A stretch of DNA of 64,000 nt from Calonectria ilicicola (Eukaryota > Ascomycota > Sordariomycetes > Hypocreales > Nectriaceae): contig CP085829.1 in assembly GCA_020809705.1 (NCBI GenBank), positions 3,720,001 through 3,784,000 on the forward strand, written 5' to 3'. This document shows positions 11,049 to 24,289 of this stretch, piece after piece. The first letter of the stretch is position 1; each line of letters opens with the position of its first letter. The translations under genes and the position numbers were made by a program. The notes under the pieces were generated by a model, which ran no database searches, had not been told where the DNA came from, and saw nothing but the letters and a program-made list of their open reading frames with translations.

Positions 11049-13039
11049 TTTGAACCTGGAATACGAGCGCTTAATTTAATATTGGCTTTTATTTCCTTTC
11101 CTCTCTCCTTTTTTTTTTTCAGTTTACTGCTGCTAGCTGTGGCCTCGGAACTGGAACACTAGACAGATTGGGACATTGATGTGAGGTCACTGAAATCTCA
11201 GGCATTCTATTTCGGATTAGTTGGGATAGAATACATTACGAGCGGGCATCTCTGCTTTTGTGTGCACTTATTGAGTTGGTTCGTCTTCTTCTTTTTTTTT
11301 TTTTTTATTTTTTAAAAATATTTTTTATGCTTAAGAATTTTATCATGAGCTTGGCGGCGTACCTTTTTACCAGGTTTACTTGTCACAGGCAGGAGCAGCC
11401 GCACGCCACCCAGCCGCGTTGCATCTGCCGACCGGACAGCACGCGACCGGTCCTCAGTTTAGTTCTGGGCATCCGGTAGCGCCGACACGTCGATCGAGAC
11501 AGCACCCGAGATGCGCCGGGGCCGACGCCTGGAATGTTGGTCCCGGAGATGGCGCTGACCTGACTCTTGCCCGAAGTTTGTTTGCGAAGCCAATGCTCTC
11601 CTACTGTGGGAGCTGCGTTGTCATGGGCGGGCTACTTCGGTGGAGGGGCTGAGGGGGCGAGGGGCTGAGGGGCGAGGGGCTACTCCCGTGAGGGGCTACG
11701 AGAGCGTCTTGCTCCCCTTCCCGTTCATGTTTTCCTTGTGGGTACTGCGACCTCCCCTGCGTTTGCACCTCTTTCTCCCTCGAATTTGTGTCAAGATGTG
11801 CCCTCTCTCGGTAGCTAGTTGTGACATGCGGGCGCTTATCCTCATCCGCCACTCCGCTGGAGCCGTCAAACGTCAAGCGAGAGAAGACCCCAACCGACCT
11901 GGCTCGTGCGAGTTGGCTCCCGTCGCCGCTCGCTCGTCTCGATGAACGGGCCAAATGCTAAAACTAAACATTGGTGGGCGTGGACGTGGGCGTGAGACAA
12001 CGCCATTGCCCGCTGCCAAAGTTGCGGCGACGTCCAGAGGTGTTGAACCGCCGTGAACACCCACCCCCGTTCTTGCCATGCCACCACGCCGCTTGCATGA
12101 CTGCCAGCACGAGTGAACGTTCCTTTCCTCTAAACTCTTCGATCGAGATATATAATTCATCACGAGACGAAACAACCACTCGGGTCTATGCGCCAGTGTC
12201 AGCTGGTAGCCGGTTCGTTGATGTTCCCTCAGAATGTCAACCAACCCGACTTCCTTCGCTGGCTCCTATGTTCGTTGGCCTCTATCTTGCGGCTATCCCT
12301 ACGCTAGTTGTCATGGTAAAGTTTAAAGCCATGACTAATGCTTCAAACAAAGGGGATGTAGTTCTGGAACTTGTTTAGGTCGTAATACAAACTTCCGAAC
12401 CGTTCTCGACGCCATCTCATCGGACCCGACCATGAGGCAGTCCCTCAATCTTTGGAAGAAATAAGCCAAAGGATGAGTGGCACTCCGCGCTGCATAGCCT
12501 CCACCGGGCGGGCTGGCCTCCTTGAGTGGCACCTTTGCCGTCACGCTCCTGATCATGCAGACCGTTAGTCTCTTACAACCAAGATCAATAATTCCTTGAC
12601 GCTAAGCCTGTTCCTGGGCGCCTGTATTGTCGTTTCCCATCGGTAGCCCTGAATCGGCGCCCAAGCCAAAAGTTGGCTTGACTCTGGCACCGTGGTCTTT
12701 GGTTCACGTCTCCTTGGTCTCTCCATGGGATAAGCCTAGTGTTCTCGGAAAGGAATCGCCGGCCGTCCCTCGAAGAAACCCGTCCCTGACTAGACTTGGG
12801 AAGCTGGCCTGTGCGCGTCTCGCTATTGCTGCAACTGCATATAGATAGACCTTGTTTGCTCCCCTCTTCATGCCAATCCATTCGTTTCCACTCAAGTTCT
12901 CTTGACTACACCAACATTCCTGCAGACCTGGGGTTTGCGTCCTTTCTTTGGTCTTGGTATCCGAAACATTCATTCATTCACCGGCTTCGGCCAATCTACA
13001 CTCATTCCTTTCTTTTGATACAGGCGTGGTTTCCGCACG
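11049..13039. other. Intergenic region without recognisable gene
   Basis: Contains a poly-T run near 11290-11307, a GAGGGGCTGAGGGGCGAG-type direct repeat at about 11645-11700, and short overlapping open frames on both strands without family resemblance. The last part (about 12840-13039) is pyrimidine-rich and is probably the chitinase promoter and leader; an upstream chitinase exon could be hidden here. Confidence 0.45.
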
Positions 13040-15737
13040 ATGGCGCCTTTTGATCTTGCGGTTAGGGCTCCCGCAGCAGCCTCTGCTAGCCCCCCTTTGG
13101 GGGGTTTGAATGGTTACTGGGTAAGAATGAGCACGTCTTCATTTGGACTCATTGACTGACTAGTTACAGGGCCAGATGGGAAGCGATTCTATGAAAGCTT
13201 ACTGCGACAATAACCCTGAATACATTACAATTTCCTTCGTCAATTCTTCGCCTGAAAATGAACCCTCAGGATGGCCAGGCACCAATTTTGCTGGCCACTG
13301 CCCCGGAGACGTTTACTCCTACAATACACCCAGTGGCCAGGAACAGTCCAACCTGTGGAAAAATTGCTACCTGATGATGGAAGGGATCCCCTACTGCCAA
13401 CAGCGCGGTGTCAAGGTCTTGCTGAGCATCGGCGGCGTGTACTCGTCGACGAGTAACTATGCCGTTACTACCGAAGCCAATGGTAGAGCGTTTGCAGAAT
13501 TCCTGTACGCTGCCTTCGGCCCTTTGCAACCAAACTACAGCGGACCTCGCCCATTTGACGGCAGTGGTTACTCCAACAAGATTGACGGGTTTGACTTTGA
13601 TATTGAGGCCAAGTTGGGTAAGCTTCTTTTTGGAGACGCGTAATTTCTGACGATTATTAACATTGCATACCCTTTAGACAACGCGCCTTACACTGCCATG
13701 ATTAACCGCTTTCGTCAACTGGACTCATCCTTGGTCATTACCGCCGCCCCTCAATGCCCATTGGCCGATGAATGGTCTTACATGAAGGGAATTGTTCAGA
13801 ACGCCAAACTTGACGCTTTGTTTGTCCAATTTTATAACAACCCTGACTGCGACTTTGTTGGAAGCAGCACCAACCCCTTGGACAACTCGAACTACAAAGC
13901 TTGGGAAACGTTTCTGTCAACTACGACATACAACCAGGGAACCAAACTCTATGTTGGTCTCCCTGCCGACCCGAGCGCTGCTGGCAGCGGCTACGTAAGC
14001 GCCAGCGCCGTGAAACAAGTTGTGCAGGCACTCAAGGGCCGCTCCTCGTTCGGCGGCGTGTCCCTTTGGGACTTTACTCGCGGAGCTAGCAACACCGATG
14101 CAAAGACTGGCCTGAACTACAACCAACTGGTGCAAAACGTGGTGAACTTTGGGGATACCGTGGCTCCCACTACTGGTACTACCGTCGCTGCGATAACATC
14201 CTCGCGTATCACGACCACGACCTCGAGCACCATCTCAAGTAGTTCGACTTCGACCACATCCACTTCAGCTAGCATGACCAAAACGACGACTACTACTACC
14301 AGTCCTGCGTCTACGAGTACAAATATATCCACGACGACGACGACGAAAGCCTCTACCTCCACAAAACCCACAATCACGACCACGACCACGACCTTCAAAA
14401 GCATATCGACAATCACGTCAACTGCTATGATGAAGGGTATTACGACTACTACTAAGGGCTCGACTTCCACTAAGCCTACCTCCACAAGCACCACTTCCTC
14501 CAAACCAACTACGGCAACATCTAGTAGCCCATCGTCGACGAAGCCTCTTGCCACAGTTGCTGGTTCTAACCAAAGCTCAAAATCCACAACGACCAGCTCT
14601 GGGACCTCAAGCTTGACTGGGTCTACAAGCACTGGATCTTGGAGCTCAACCACCAAATCTACCACCACCACTTCCGGTAGCACACAATCATCTAGTCCTA
14701 CGGCTATTGCTGCTAAGAATGCGATTCTGAATAAGGTTTTGGCAACTACCTCCCAGATCTCCACGTCATTTACACGATCAACATCGTCAACGAAGCCTAC
14801 ATCGTCATCGCAGTCTGTCCCGTCCAGGCATAAACACCACTTTAAACACAAGCACTCGGCCGCCTTCAAGCACAGAAAATATGGCAAGGCTGCCTTGCAA
14901 GGGCGGTCTATTGACTCGGCTCAGCTATTTGCTAAGGATGTAGCAGATAACACACTTCCGTCAACGTCATCTTGTGCTACGAGCTTGAGCACTTCAACTC
15001 CCACTTTGATGTCCACAGCTACAACATTGTCCACTACCAAAGTTCGCACTCTCACCTTGTGCCACGCTTCCGTGTCTGACTGCACACTTCATTCCGTCAC
15101 GACCGAGCTTTCATCGTGGACGACCACTGTGACACCCAGCGTCCAGACAAGTCGCGTCGAAACTGGATACGAGGGCCCTGACATGACTACAACTGTCAAG
15201 TCCACCACTGTTGTTTACTCGACTATCGAATTACGAGTGGGTGCAATCAGTCCTGTAAGCGAGCCTGCTGCTACTGAGAACCCCGCTAGCTCCGATTCCG
15301 ACGTCTACCAGATCAGCTCTGAATCTACCGGCGCGCCTGACTTGGGGAGTGAGCCTTATGCTTCCGCGCAGGGGGCTAATCCCGATTCTAATGGCTACCA
15401 AGTCAGTCTACAGCCATCGAGCACGCTCGCGTCTTCAAACAACCCGGACGCTGCTGGGTATCAGATCAACACGGAACCGACAAACACATTGGTGTCACTG
15501 AGCAGACCTGACTCGACTGGCTATCAAGTTAGTCCGGGGCCGACCAACACTCGACCCCTGGGTGTTGCGGTACCCACTGGCGGATGCGCCGGCGAGAGTT
15601 GCTCCGCCACGCCGTACACGTATACGCCTCCCGTAGCTACCGCTACTGGCCAGCCCGTGACAGCCGGAGCCTCGAGCCTCTGCGCTGGCCTGGCTGTTGT
15701 GATGTTCATGGTTGCGCTTCAGATTCTCGTTTGGTAG
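13040..15737 (+). CDS. GPI-anchored class III (GH18) chitinase
   Basis: Exons 13040-13120, 13170-13617 and 13678-15737 encode 862 aa; both introns are canonical. The GH18 domain cleaves beta-1,4 links in chitin, here probably in cell-wall remodelling at the surface. Seen in order: the YWGQ motif formed across the first junction, KVLLSIGG near residue 110, the catalytic DGFDFDIE at 166-173 (Glu173 the acid/base), the FVQFYNN strand, and GGVSLWDFTRGAS near 315. From about residue 340 follows a very long Ser/Thr-rich region expected to be O-glycosylated, with a His/Lys patch (RHKHHFKHKHSAAFKHRKYG) in its middle. Near the end are three degenerate ~25-residue repeats around NPDxxGYQ, then a hydrophobic C-terminal tail typical of a GPI signal. 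Oddity: the predicted N-terminus has no obvious signal peptide, so a further upstream exon or another start is likely. Confidence 0.88.
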
Positions 15738-18700
15738 GGCGTAAAAGTATAGCGGGGGTGCCTTATTTCACTCTCTTGTTTTATTTGTATGTTACTGTAT
15801 TGCATTTTGGCATCTCATGATCACGCTCCTTATGGACCTTCTCTGGAGGAATTGCAATGAGTCTTCAAGGGTACATATCCCGCAGGTCTCTTCGATTCTC
15901 CATTACACAGACTTCAAAATTTACTGGAACATTGTCAGACTTCATACCTTGTTATTGACTCCCGTGTCAGCATTGACGTGATGGAATCGAGTGTTGATCA
16001 GCGCCCCAAATGGGCAACGGGCAACAGAGCTTCCTCTTTGAGAGTTTGCTGTACCTGAGTTGGTGCATGCAGGGTCGTTGCATCTCGAGCCGATGCCTTC
16101 GTGTTGGTACGGGGAATAATTAAGTGACTGCGTCTATTTGCGCGCATCTTGTGGTCTTGGCTTTCTGGGGAGGAGGGGGGGCAAGGGTTCAAACTCCATT
16201 TACGGTTCCTCCCCGAGCCTTGTTTCGGCACACTCGGGTTCTTTGGTGTTTCCGCAAGGCTGCTCTTTGGAGATGGGCTTCCCACTCGGGGCCATGGTAA
16301 CGGGGGCACTGAGTGCTGCGGATGACGAAGGAGGCTGTAGATTTACGCGTCAACATTCCTTCACCGCCGGACTTGGGCTTATTATGCGCTGACGGCACGG
16401 CGCAAGGGGACTTGGGATATTTTGTCCACGACCATGTGTAGGCTGGATGTGATTCGCAAGATGAGAATGCTGGCTGAGCACTCACATGAGCATGTAAGTT
16501 CTTGGCAAGGCACGCATGGATTATGCTTGAAGCCTTAATAAATGATCTCCCTTTTCTTTTATTTGATCAAATGTCCGATCTCGCGTTAATAAACTCAAGC
16601 GCCCACGTTCGTGTGGACCCCAAAATACCGTTTCAGATGGAGAGGATTAGAGTTGGCCAAGCTCCCGCTCCAACCACGCCGGCCAGGAACTGGCTCTAGC
16701 TGCGAGCCGGGGGAGGGGGAGCTAACATGGAATGAACATGGCACCACCATGATGATAGCCGGATTCCGCGGAGCAGGACGTATGGGGTTCAATTTGAGGC
16801 CGATCTTTGCTTGGCGACTCTGTCGTTTTGCAACCGCCCTCGCTCTCGGGATTGGCCTTTTACGTGAATGGGTGAAGACTAGGAGGGTGCGAGGCGAATG
16901 CCGAGTCAATTTTGGAGCATTGTCCCTGGCTATGCGAGTCACGGGGTGGATCACTGGGTTAGACTGCAACTGCCCACGGCTTTGTTGTTGGGCGGTATTT
17001 ACAGACAGCAACATGTTGAGTTGGCATTGTTGCCGCTATTCAGTTCGGCAACGACCTATGTATGTACATATGTATGCAAGCGAATCTCGATTTGCCCTTG
17101 GACAATGCCGAGTCCACTTAATGCGCGGGGTCTTGCTATATCCCGACAAGGCCACGTGGGCTGAGGTATGGATGGGCGACAAACCCGTCCTATTTCAACA
17201 AGCCCGAGAGCCTAAAAGCACCATCCTTCCATGGCGCCCCATGCGCGGATAGGGGACAAAGACGTGGTAGTTTGCGCTCTGCGGGTTGGCAGCGGTGCTA
17301 CGTGACGTGACGTGATGTGAATCGGATGAGGGTTGCATCTTATCTTGGGTAGGCCAGATTACGTTTAGGGGGAATACAGAGAAAGTGGTGGTGGCGATGG
17401 AGGCACGGAAACTGGATTTTTGACCATGTTTTGTGCTGCTTGGGTCTGGTCTGGCTTTTGCTCACCTGCGAGCCACACAACGGCCCGTCGTGCCGCAACG
17501 ACGCCGAGATAGCCATCCCATTGGCGTCTCCTAGACAAAACAGGGAGGGAGGGTGTTGCGGCGTACGTCGAGGGATGCACCGTTACGCTTCCTCAAGCTA
17601 AGTCATGCCTCCCACTTGCGCCCTGTGGATTTGCCACCCCTTCCAGGCTCGATTTGCGTCTAGCACAAGTTTCCTTGGTTATCGCTGGGCCTACTAAACA
17701 ATGTTGGACGATTTCCCCCTCTCCCCAGTCCCAAACCAGTCGGCCCCTAGCAGCGCAAGTGGTACCCGCTAAGCGGATGCTTGTTAGCGAGAGGATCTCC
17801 CGTGATATTCGGAAGCCATGGATGGCGAGCAGACGGCGAGACTTGGCCGTCGATCACTTTTGTTTTACTAAGCGCATCAATTGGCCAAAGGGCGTCGAGT
17901 CCGTAAGGCCGTGGATTTTTTTTTGGGGGGACGCGAGACGAGCCAAGGTTCACTCAGCCTCAATGGCAAGTGGCCCAGCGGGCGGTTCCCAGTGGAGCCC
18001 CTCGCCCCTCGCCATCCCCAAAACTCCGGACTGAATCAGTGCTGTGACAGCGCTCCCCCCGCCACTTTTTTTTTAGTGGCCCAGGTCCCCAAAGACCTTG
18101 CTGAGTGTCCGGTTCGGGATTACGACTTGTTCAGCCACCTGCCATCGACACACCATCTTGCACTTCCCTGCCCCTAGGATAAAACGCCTCCGCTGACGAG
18201 TTAAATGGAGGGAAATGGTTTAATCAGGAGTGATAGGCCCGGCGGTGCAAGGTGGGAACGTCATTTTATGCTCCTTTTGTGCTCTGTATGGTCCCGTTTC
18301 ATGAAGGTTTATTTGTCCCGCTTGACTTTTGAACCCCCTCCTCCTTGCTCCAACAAAGAGACATAAAAATAAAAAAAAGTGGCTTCTGTTTCTGGTGTTG
18401 TTCAAAAGGTGGCTTTTTTGCTCCCCTTCTTTTTTCTTTTGTTCCTGTGTCGCCCACTCGTCCCTCGTCTATCCAGATATAGCTTCAAGCCGAGAGACAA
18501 CGACAGCAACAGCATATCTTGCTTTTGCCCACCCCACCCCACCAAGGGGGGCCACCAGCAACCGTCCAAGCTTTTCCTCCAATCCAACCTGAGGGGCTGA
18601 ACCATAGATACCCGAACATCCAAGAGGCTCGTCAACCGCATCGCTTTTTTTTTTTTTAACATACATACATGCATGCATACATACACCTACACACACGCAT

Positions 18701-19027
18701 ACATGTATACTTGACGTGACGGCCAAGCAGGTATTTCCCCCATCCCACGCCGAGCATACAGGCCACCACCCGTTCCGTTCTGCGTGCTAGCTCGGCCGCT
18801 ACTTGGCGAGCTGTCCAGGTTTCATCGCTCTGCTCGTCTCCAAATCGTCATAGACCACCATCAACAACACCCCTGGCCACCACCATAGGGAACAACAACA
18901 TCCCCCCCCCCCGCCGTCCCCTATTCCTCATTCGCGCTCTCGTCTACTTGTGCCTGCCTGCACCAACGCGATTAATTGCTCTCTTCTCGGCGCCGGGTGG
19001 CTGGTTGGACATTGATCATCGCCCATC
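15738..19027. other. Long intergenic region upstream of the OSH gene
   Basis: About 3.3 kb with no convincing gene. A 213-aa open frame at 16611-17252 has no recognisable motif or gene-like neighbourhood. Tandem CGTGACGTGACGTGATGTG at about 17301-17319 contains overlapping CRE/bZIP-type TGACGTGA words. Poly-T and CATACATA-type simple repeats lie at 18643-18710, and the last 300 bases are pyrimidine-rich, as expected for the OSH promoter and leader. Confidence 0.5.
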
Positions 19028-22000
19028 ATGTCGGACACTGGTGACAGGTAGGTTGCTGATCTGCCCCCGCCACCATTTCTCGCTTCTGCCCTCCCCCCCC
19101 CAAATCCATCCTATCCCCAAGTCCAGGTCCAAGTCCGGACAGACAGACGGTCGAGTCAACACAATCGCACTGCACCACCACTCGCTCGTCCCGCACTCAC
19201 TCTCCACGCCATCCCAATTCTTTGCAGCACATCCCTGGCCAACGGCGGGCTGCTGCATGTGCATCCACATCCACATCCATATCCACCACAGCTTACTCTG
19301 TACGGATGCTGGCGCTGCTCCTGCCTCGCTTCCTCCCCCCCGCCTCCCCTCGTCTAAAAAGTCAGTCCACACCCACTGACCGCCGTTTATCTCAGCACCC
19401 GCAAGCGGTCTAAATCCGTCGTCGTCCTCTCGCTCCTGCGGCGCAAAGAGACTCGCGAAGAAGAATCCGGATCCGACGACAGTCGGCTCCCGACATCCTC
19501 CTCCTCCTCCAACCCTGTCGCTTCCATGTCGCAACACTCGAGTGTGCGCGGCCACGGGCCCAAGCCGTCCGTGTCCTCATCTCAGCTGCCTCCCAAGACA
19601 CCTGCTGGGCCCCCCGCCGACAAGACGGCCAGCCTCGAGCAGTCGGTACGCAAGTTTCGCGTCGTCGAGGCCCTCCGAAGCGGCGACACCGCCTCCATCT
19701 CCCGCGCCATTCGAGAAACCACCGAAAATGGTCCCCGAACTAGCATGTCCTCCGTGAACGCCTCAACAAACTCCCTCGACGACACCACAATCCTGCACTT
19801 GGCCATCCAGTGCGCCGAGTACCCCGTCATCGAATACGTCTTGTCCGACGGATTGGGCACCATTGACGTAAATGCCCGCGACCGAGATGGCAACACACCC
19901 CTGCATCTGGCCGCAATCCAGGGCCGCACCTCGGTTGTCAAGCTCCTCCTCGACCAAAAGGAGATCAACGATGCCATTGCCAACGCACAGGGAAAGCTGC
20001 CCATCGACGTTGCCCGAAACCCAGAAATATTCCAACTCCTGCAGCTCTCGCGCTCGCTGTTCGCCGAGGCCAAGGTCAAACAAGTCCAGGAGCTCATTGC
20101 CAGAGGCAACTACGGCGCCCTCGCCGGCGTCCTCGAGGAACACCGCGTGAAAACCGTTCTCGACATCAACAGCACCGAATTCGCCTCCGAGCCCTTCACC
20201 GTCCAGACTGGCGGTACCCTGCTGCACGAGGCCGCCAGAAAGCGAAACACCAACCTGATCCAGGTTCTACTCCTGCACGGCGCCGATCCCTTCCGCCGCG
20301 ATCGAAAGGGAAAGCTCCCTCAATCCGTCACCACCGACGATGCTACGAAGGCCATTCTCAAGAAGTCGCCAGCCGCAGTCGCTGCCCAGCGAGGAATCCA
20401 GGAAAAAGCCGTTCTGGGTCACGCAGCATCCCAAGGCGCCTCCGCCGCAAGTCCTAGTGATCCCCTTGCTGGCCGGGAAGCCCGCGAGATGAAAGGCTAC
20501 CTCAAGAAGTGGACTAATTACCGAAAAGGTTACCAGTTGCGGTGGTTTGTGTTGGAGGATGGCATCTTGAGTTACTCCAAGCATCAGGACGATGCCGGCT
20601 CTGCTTGCCGTGGCGCCATCAATATGCGCATTGCAAAACTTCACATGAGCCCTGACGAGAAGACCAAGTTTGAGATTATAGGAAAATCCTCTGTCAAGTA
20701 TACTCTGAAGGCCAATCACGAAGTGGAAGCGAAACGATGGTTTTGGGCGCTCAACAACTCCATTCAGTGGAGCAAGGACCAAGCGAAGGAGGAGGAGAAG
20801 CAGGCTGCTCGCAGCGCCGATCTGTTGAGGCAGGCCAAGGACCACAGCTCCCTGTCGATTCAGGAATCCTACAGCGAAAACACGAGCATGACCGACCTCC
20901 GCAGGAACAGCTCCCAGATGACGAGCAGGTCCTTTTCCAAGCTTCCTGAGCAGGGACGGCCCGCCTTCCCTGGCCCCAGCACCATTGGCAGCGTTGATGA
21001 GGACGAGTATGTCGAGACTGCAACCGACGCTGACGCATCCAAGTCGCACCACAACGGCGGCGGAGCGTACACCCACAACGAGGACGACGATGACGACTAC
21101 GGCGACGACGGGAGCCTTCACGAGCAGCCCACCGCTACCAAGGATGCCCTTAACATTACCGCTCAATCCGCCAAGCTTCAGCTGGAGACCATGGCCCACG
21201 TTCACGCTGCCCTGTTGCACGAATTCACCCACAATCCCGCCACCACCATTTCCGATCCTGCCATTTCTCAAGCCTTGACTACCTATGATGCTGCCATCCG
21301 AAGTTTGACCACGCTTGTTGGTGACCTGCTCCGGATATCAAAGGATCGAGATGCCTACTGGCAATACCGCTTGGATCGCGAGTCCAACATGCGCCGCATG
21401 TGGGAGGAGAGCATGGCCAAGGTGGCCCGTGAACAGGAGGTCCTCGAGGCTCGCGTGGGCGAGGCCGAATTGAAGCGCAAGATGACCAAACGAGCGCTGA
21501 GGGAAGTCATGGAGAATGGCATCCCCGTCACGGAACCCGAAATCACCGTCACCAAGGTCGCCAAGGAGAACGAGGTTGTGGAGCCCAGGGGAGCAGAGGG
21601 AGATGACGAAGGAGACGACGAGTTCAAGGATGCAGAGCCCGAGCCTGTATCCGCTGCGCCCGTCCGCCCCAAGTCTCCTTCCAAGAGTCTTCGAAAGAAG
21701 CCCACTATTAAAATCGATCTGTCGGATACTGAAGATGAGGACGAGGAGGAGTTTTATGATGCTGTGGATGCGGGCGAGGTAGAAGTGGCTGAGCTACCTC
21801 AGGATGAGGTCAAAACAGAGAACCAAGACATTGTCGTTTCAGGGGGTCTCGACCTCACGTCGTCGTTCAAGGGTTACGAGAATGGTGTCAGAACACGACT
21901 CAAGATGGATGCCGATGACCGTCCTAAGATTTCTCTTTGGGTGAGTGGCTTAACGGTTATGTTTCATTGGGACTCTGCTCACAAGTCTTTAGGGTATTCT

Positions 22001-23183
22001 AAAATCGATGATTGGCAAGGATATGACCAAGATGACGCTGCCTGTGTCATTTAATGAGCCGACATCACTCCTATATCGTTGTGGTGAGGACATGGAGTAC
22101 GCAGACCTTTTGGACCTGGCAGCAGACCGAAGTGACTCGATCGAGCGGCTCATCTATGTTGCTGCATTTGCGGCAAGTGAGTACGCTTCGACCATCGGTC
22201 GTGTGGCCAAGCCTTTCAACCCCCTTCTTGGAGAGACGTTCGAGTACGTTCGACCAGACAAAAACTATCGTTTCTTCATCGAGCAAGTCAGCCATCACCC
22301 TCCCGTTGGTGCTTGTTGGGCTGAGTCGCCCAAGTGGACATATTGGGGAGAGTCGGCTGTCAAGTCCAACTTTTATGGCAAGTCATTCGATATCGCTCAT
22401 CTGGGAACCTGGTTCTTGAGGGTGCGGCCAACAGCTGGCGGCAAGGAAGAGCTGTATACATGGAGAAAGGTGACGTCCTCCGTCATCGGCATCATTACTG
22501 GAAACCCAACCGTCGATCACTATGGACCCATGGAGATTAAGAACTGGAACACCGGGGAGACCGCTATCCTCAACTTCAAACCCCGTGGCTGGAAGGCATC
22601 TAGCGCTTACCTGGTTTCTGGCAAGGTGTGCGACTCAGCAGGAAAAGTGCGATTCAGCATGGGAGGTAAATGGAACTCCAAGCTGTACGTGCGGCTGACG
22701 CCCGGCTACGAGGCGTCTGTGGATGAGCCTAAGAGCGACGGCCCAGTGCACTCAGACGGCAACCTTGTCGATCCCACCCGGGCATATCTCGTGTGGAAGG
22801 CTCACGACCGGCCCACTGGCATCCCCTTCAACCTTACGCCGTTTGTCTTGACATTTAACCACATTGACGACAATCTGCGAGCATGGATTGCGCCGACTGA
22901 CTCACGACTGCGACCTGATCAGCGCGCCATGGAGGATGGCGAATACGACTTTGCAGCTGAGGAGAAGAACAGACTGGAACAGGCCCAACGAGCTCGGCGA
23001 CGGGCTCGCGAGGAGCGGGGCGAGGACTTCGTCCCCGCATGGTTCCACAAGGCGCGATGCGAGGTGACGGGCGAGGAGTATTGGCAGTTCAACGGGAAAT
23101 ACTGGGAGCAGCGAGAGAAGGCTGGGCCTAACGGCGATCCCAACGCATGGGCGGGCCTGGAGCCCGTCTACGAGGATGCTTAG
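19028..23183 (+). CDS. Oxysterol-binding protein, Osh1/Swh1 type
   Basis: Three exons, 19028-19047, 19396-21940 and 21993-23183, give 1251 aa. The 20-nt first exon (MSDTGD) joins in phase to STRKRSKSVVVLSLLRRKE; starting at the internal ATG (19526) would lose about 50 residues. The protein transfers sterols and phosphoinositides at membrane contact sites. Domains: ankyrin repeats about residues 137-215 and 279-316 (GNTPLHLAAIQGRTSVVKLLL, GGTLLHEAARKRNTNLIQVLL), PH domain about 372-465 (MKGYLKKWTNYRKGYQLRWF), an acidic segment, a coiled coil near 660-710, an acidic-flanked FFAT-like motif EEFYDAVD near 790 for ER VAP proteins, and the OSBP-related domain from about 856, carrying the signature EQVSHHPP near 952 and ending near 1240. 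Length and layout match fungal Osh1/Osh2 proteins, which also have a GOLD-free arrangement. Confidence 0.95.
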
Positions 23184-24289
23184 GCTGAGAAGAAGCAATA
23201 AAATGTCGGGGCGTGTGGGATATGTGTCTAGGGAGAACAAGGGAGCGTGTGTGTTTGAATAGGTGGTATCTTGGCCACGTTGGGACTTTGCCCGCTTGGG
23301 TGACCAGAAGGGCGAGACTTGTGCTTGCTTGTGCCGATGTGCCCGGGTAGGTACCCAGCGAGGTAGACAGACACCCTAGGGTAGCCGGTTGAACAGAGTA
23401 CGCGGCAACTGCGAATAATGTTAAAAAGTCAAAAATCAAGTAAGGACAGTCAATAGTACGTACCTTTTCTCCTTTCTCTTCTTTTCTTTCTTTTTTTTTT
23501 GAGTCACACATTTCAGAGATATGATATGGTTGTAAAACCTGCCCGACCGGGTAATGAAAAGCGGCGAGGCGTACAGTGCCGCAGAGCCAATGGAGGCACT
23601 GGATGCCAACCGATTACCGAATTTCCCTTAGCCTACACTTGGGAGGATTGGCTGGAAGCAAGCTCAGCCCGTACGCATCGCAGCCGACAGAAGGCTCTCG
23701 CGAGGCAAAAGACTGGGTTAGAATCGGATGGAAACGGACGGGACAAAATGTCTCTCCTGGATACATGTAACTGGCCCTTCAAGCTGCCTATTGTCTTGGA
23801 AATGAGGGGGCTTACGCGCTGCCCAGGACAATGTGCTTTTTTTTTTGCGCACGCAGTTGAGGGGAGGCGCAACCCCCCCACCACATCTTCGGACATGGCT
23901 GCATCAATGATTTGGATGGCCTTGGTCAACTATTCGTCAGTTTATCCAAGACCTTCGGAAACACTTTGGACCGCCTGCAGGAAGGCTCTCATGTTGCTGC
24001 ACACCTGGTTGGGAGCAGGCTGGCCCAGGTCCACACAACTGCAAGCCACTGATGTATGCGTGCCATTTGATTCTTTCGACTTCTGCCTCTATGAGGAGGA
24101 ATTGCGAACCATGCGTACCGCGCCATCCAAAATGGATCCAACTATAACTATCGTCTATCCCTCCCTCCTTCCATGACTTGCTCGACAACCTACAACCCCA
24201 ACTCTACCAACTCAACTAGTTTTCAACACCCCATTCACCTTGTCATCTATATTCTTGCTTGCAAAGCCTCCCAGAAACGCCTATCCATC
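23184..24289. other. Intergenic region
   Basis: About 1.1 kb between the OSH stop and the orphan gene at 24290. The start is probably OSH 3' UTR (AATAAA at about 23197). A 225-aa frame beginning at 23499 has no recognisable features and contains simple low-complexity stretches; I do not call it. Confidence 0.5.

Noticed and set aside
14117..14887. 256-aa Val/Leu-rich open frame on the minus strand
   Set aside because: Antisense to the Ser/Thr-rich chitinase region; ACC/ACG/TCG codons read backwards give Val/Asp/Leu runs.
16611..17252. 213-aa plus-strand frame
   Set aside because: No motif, composition of random GC-rich sequence, and an overlapping open frame on the opposite strand.
20267..21271. 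334-aa open frame on the minus strand
   Set aside because: It lies wholly opposite the OSH coding exon; its Val/Gly/Leu-rich composition is the mirror of GC-rich codons.
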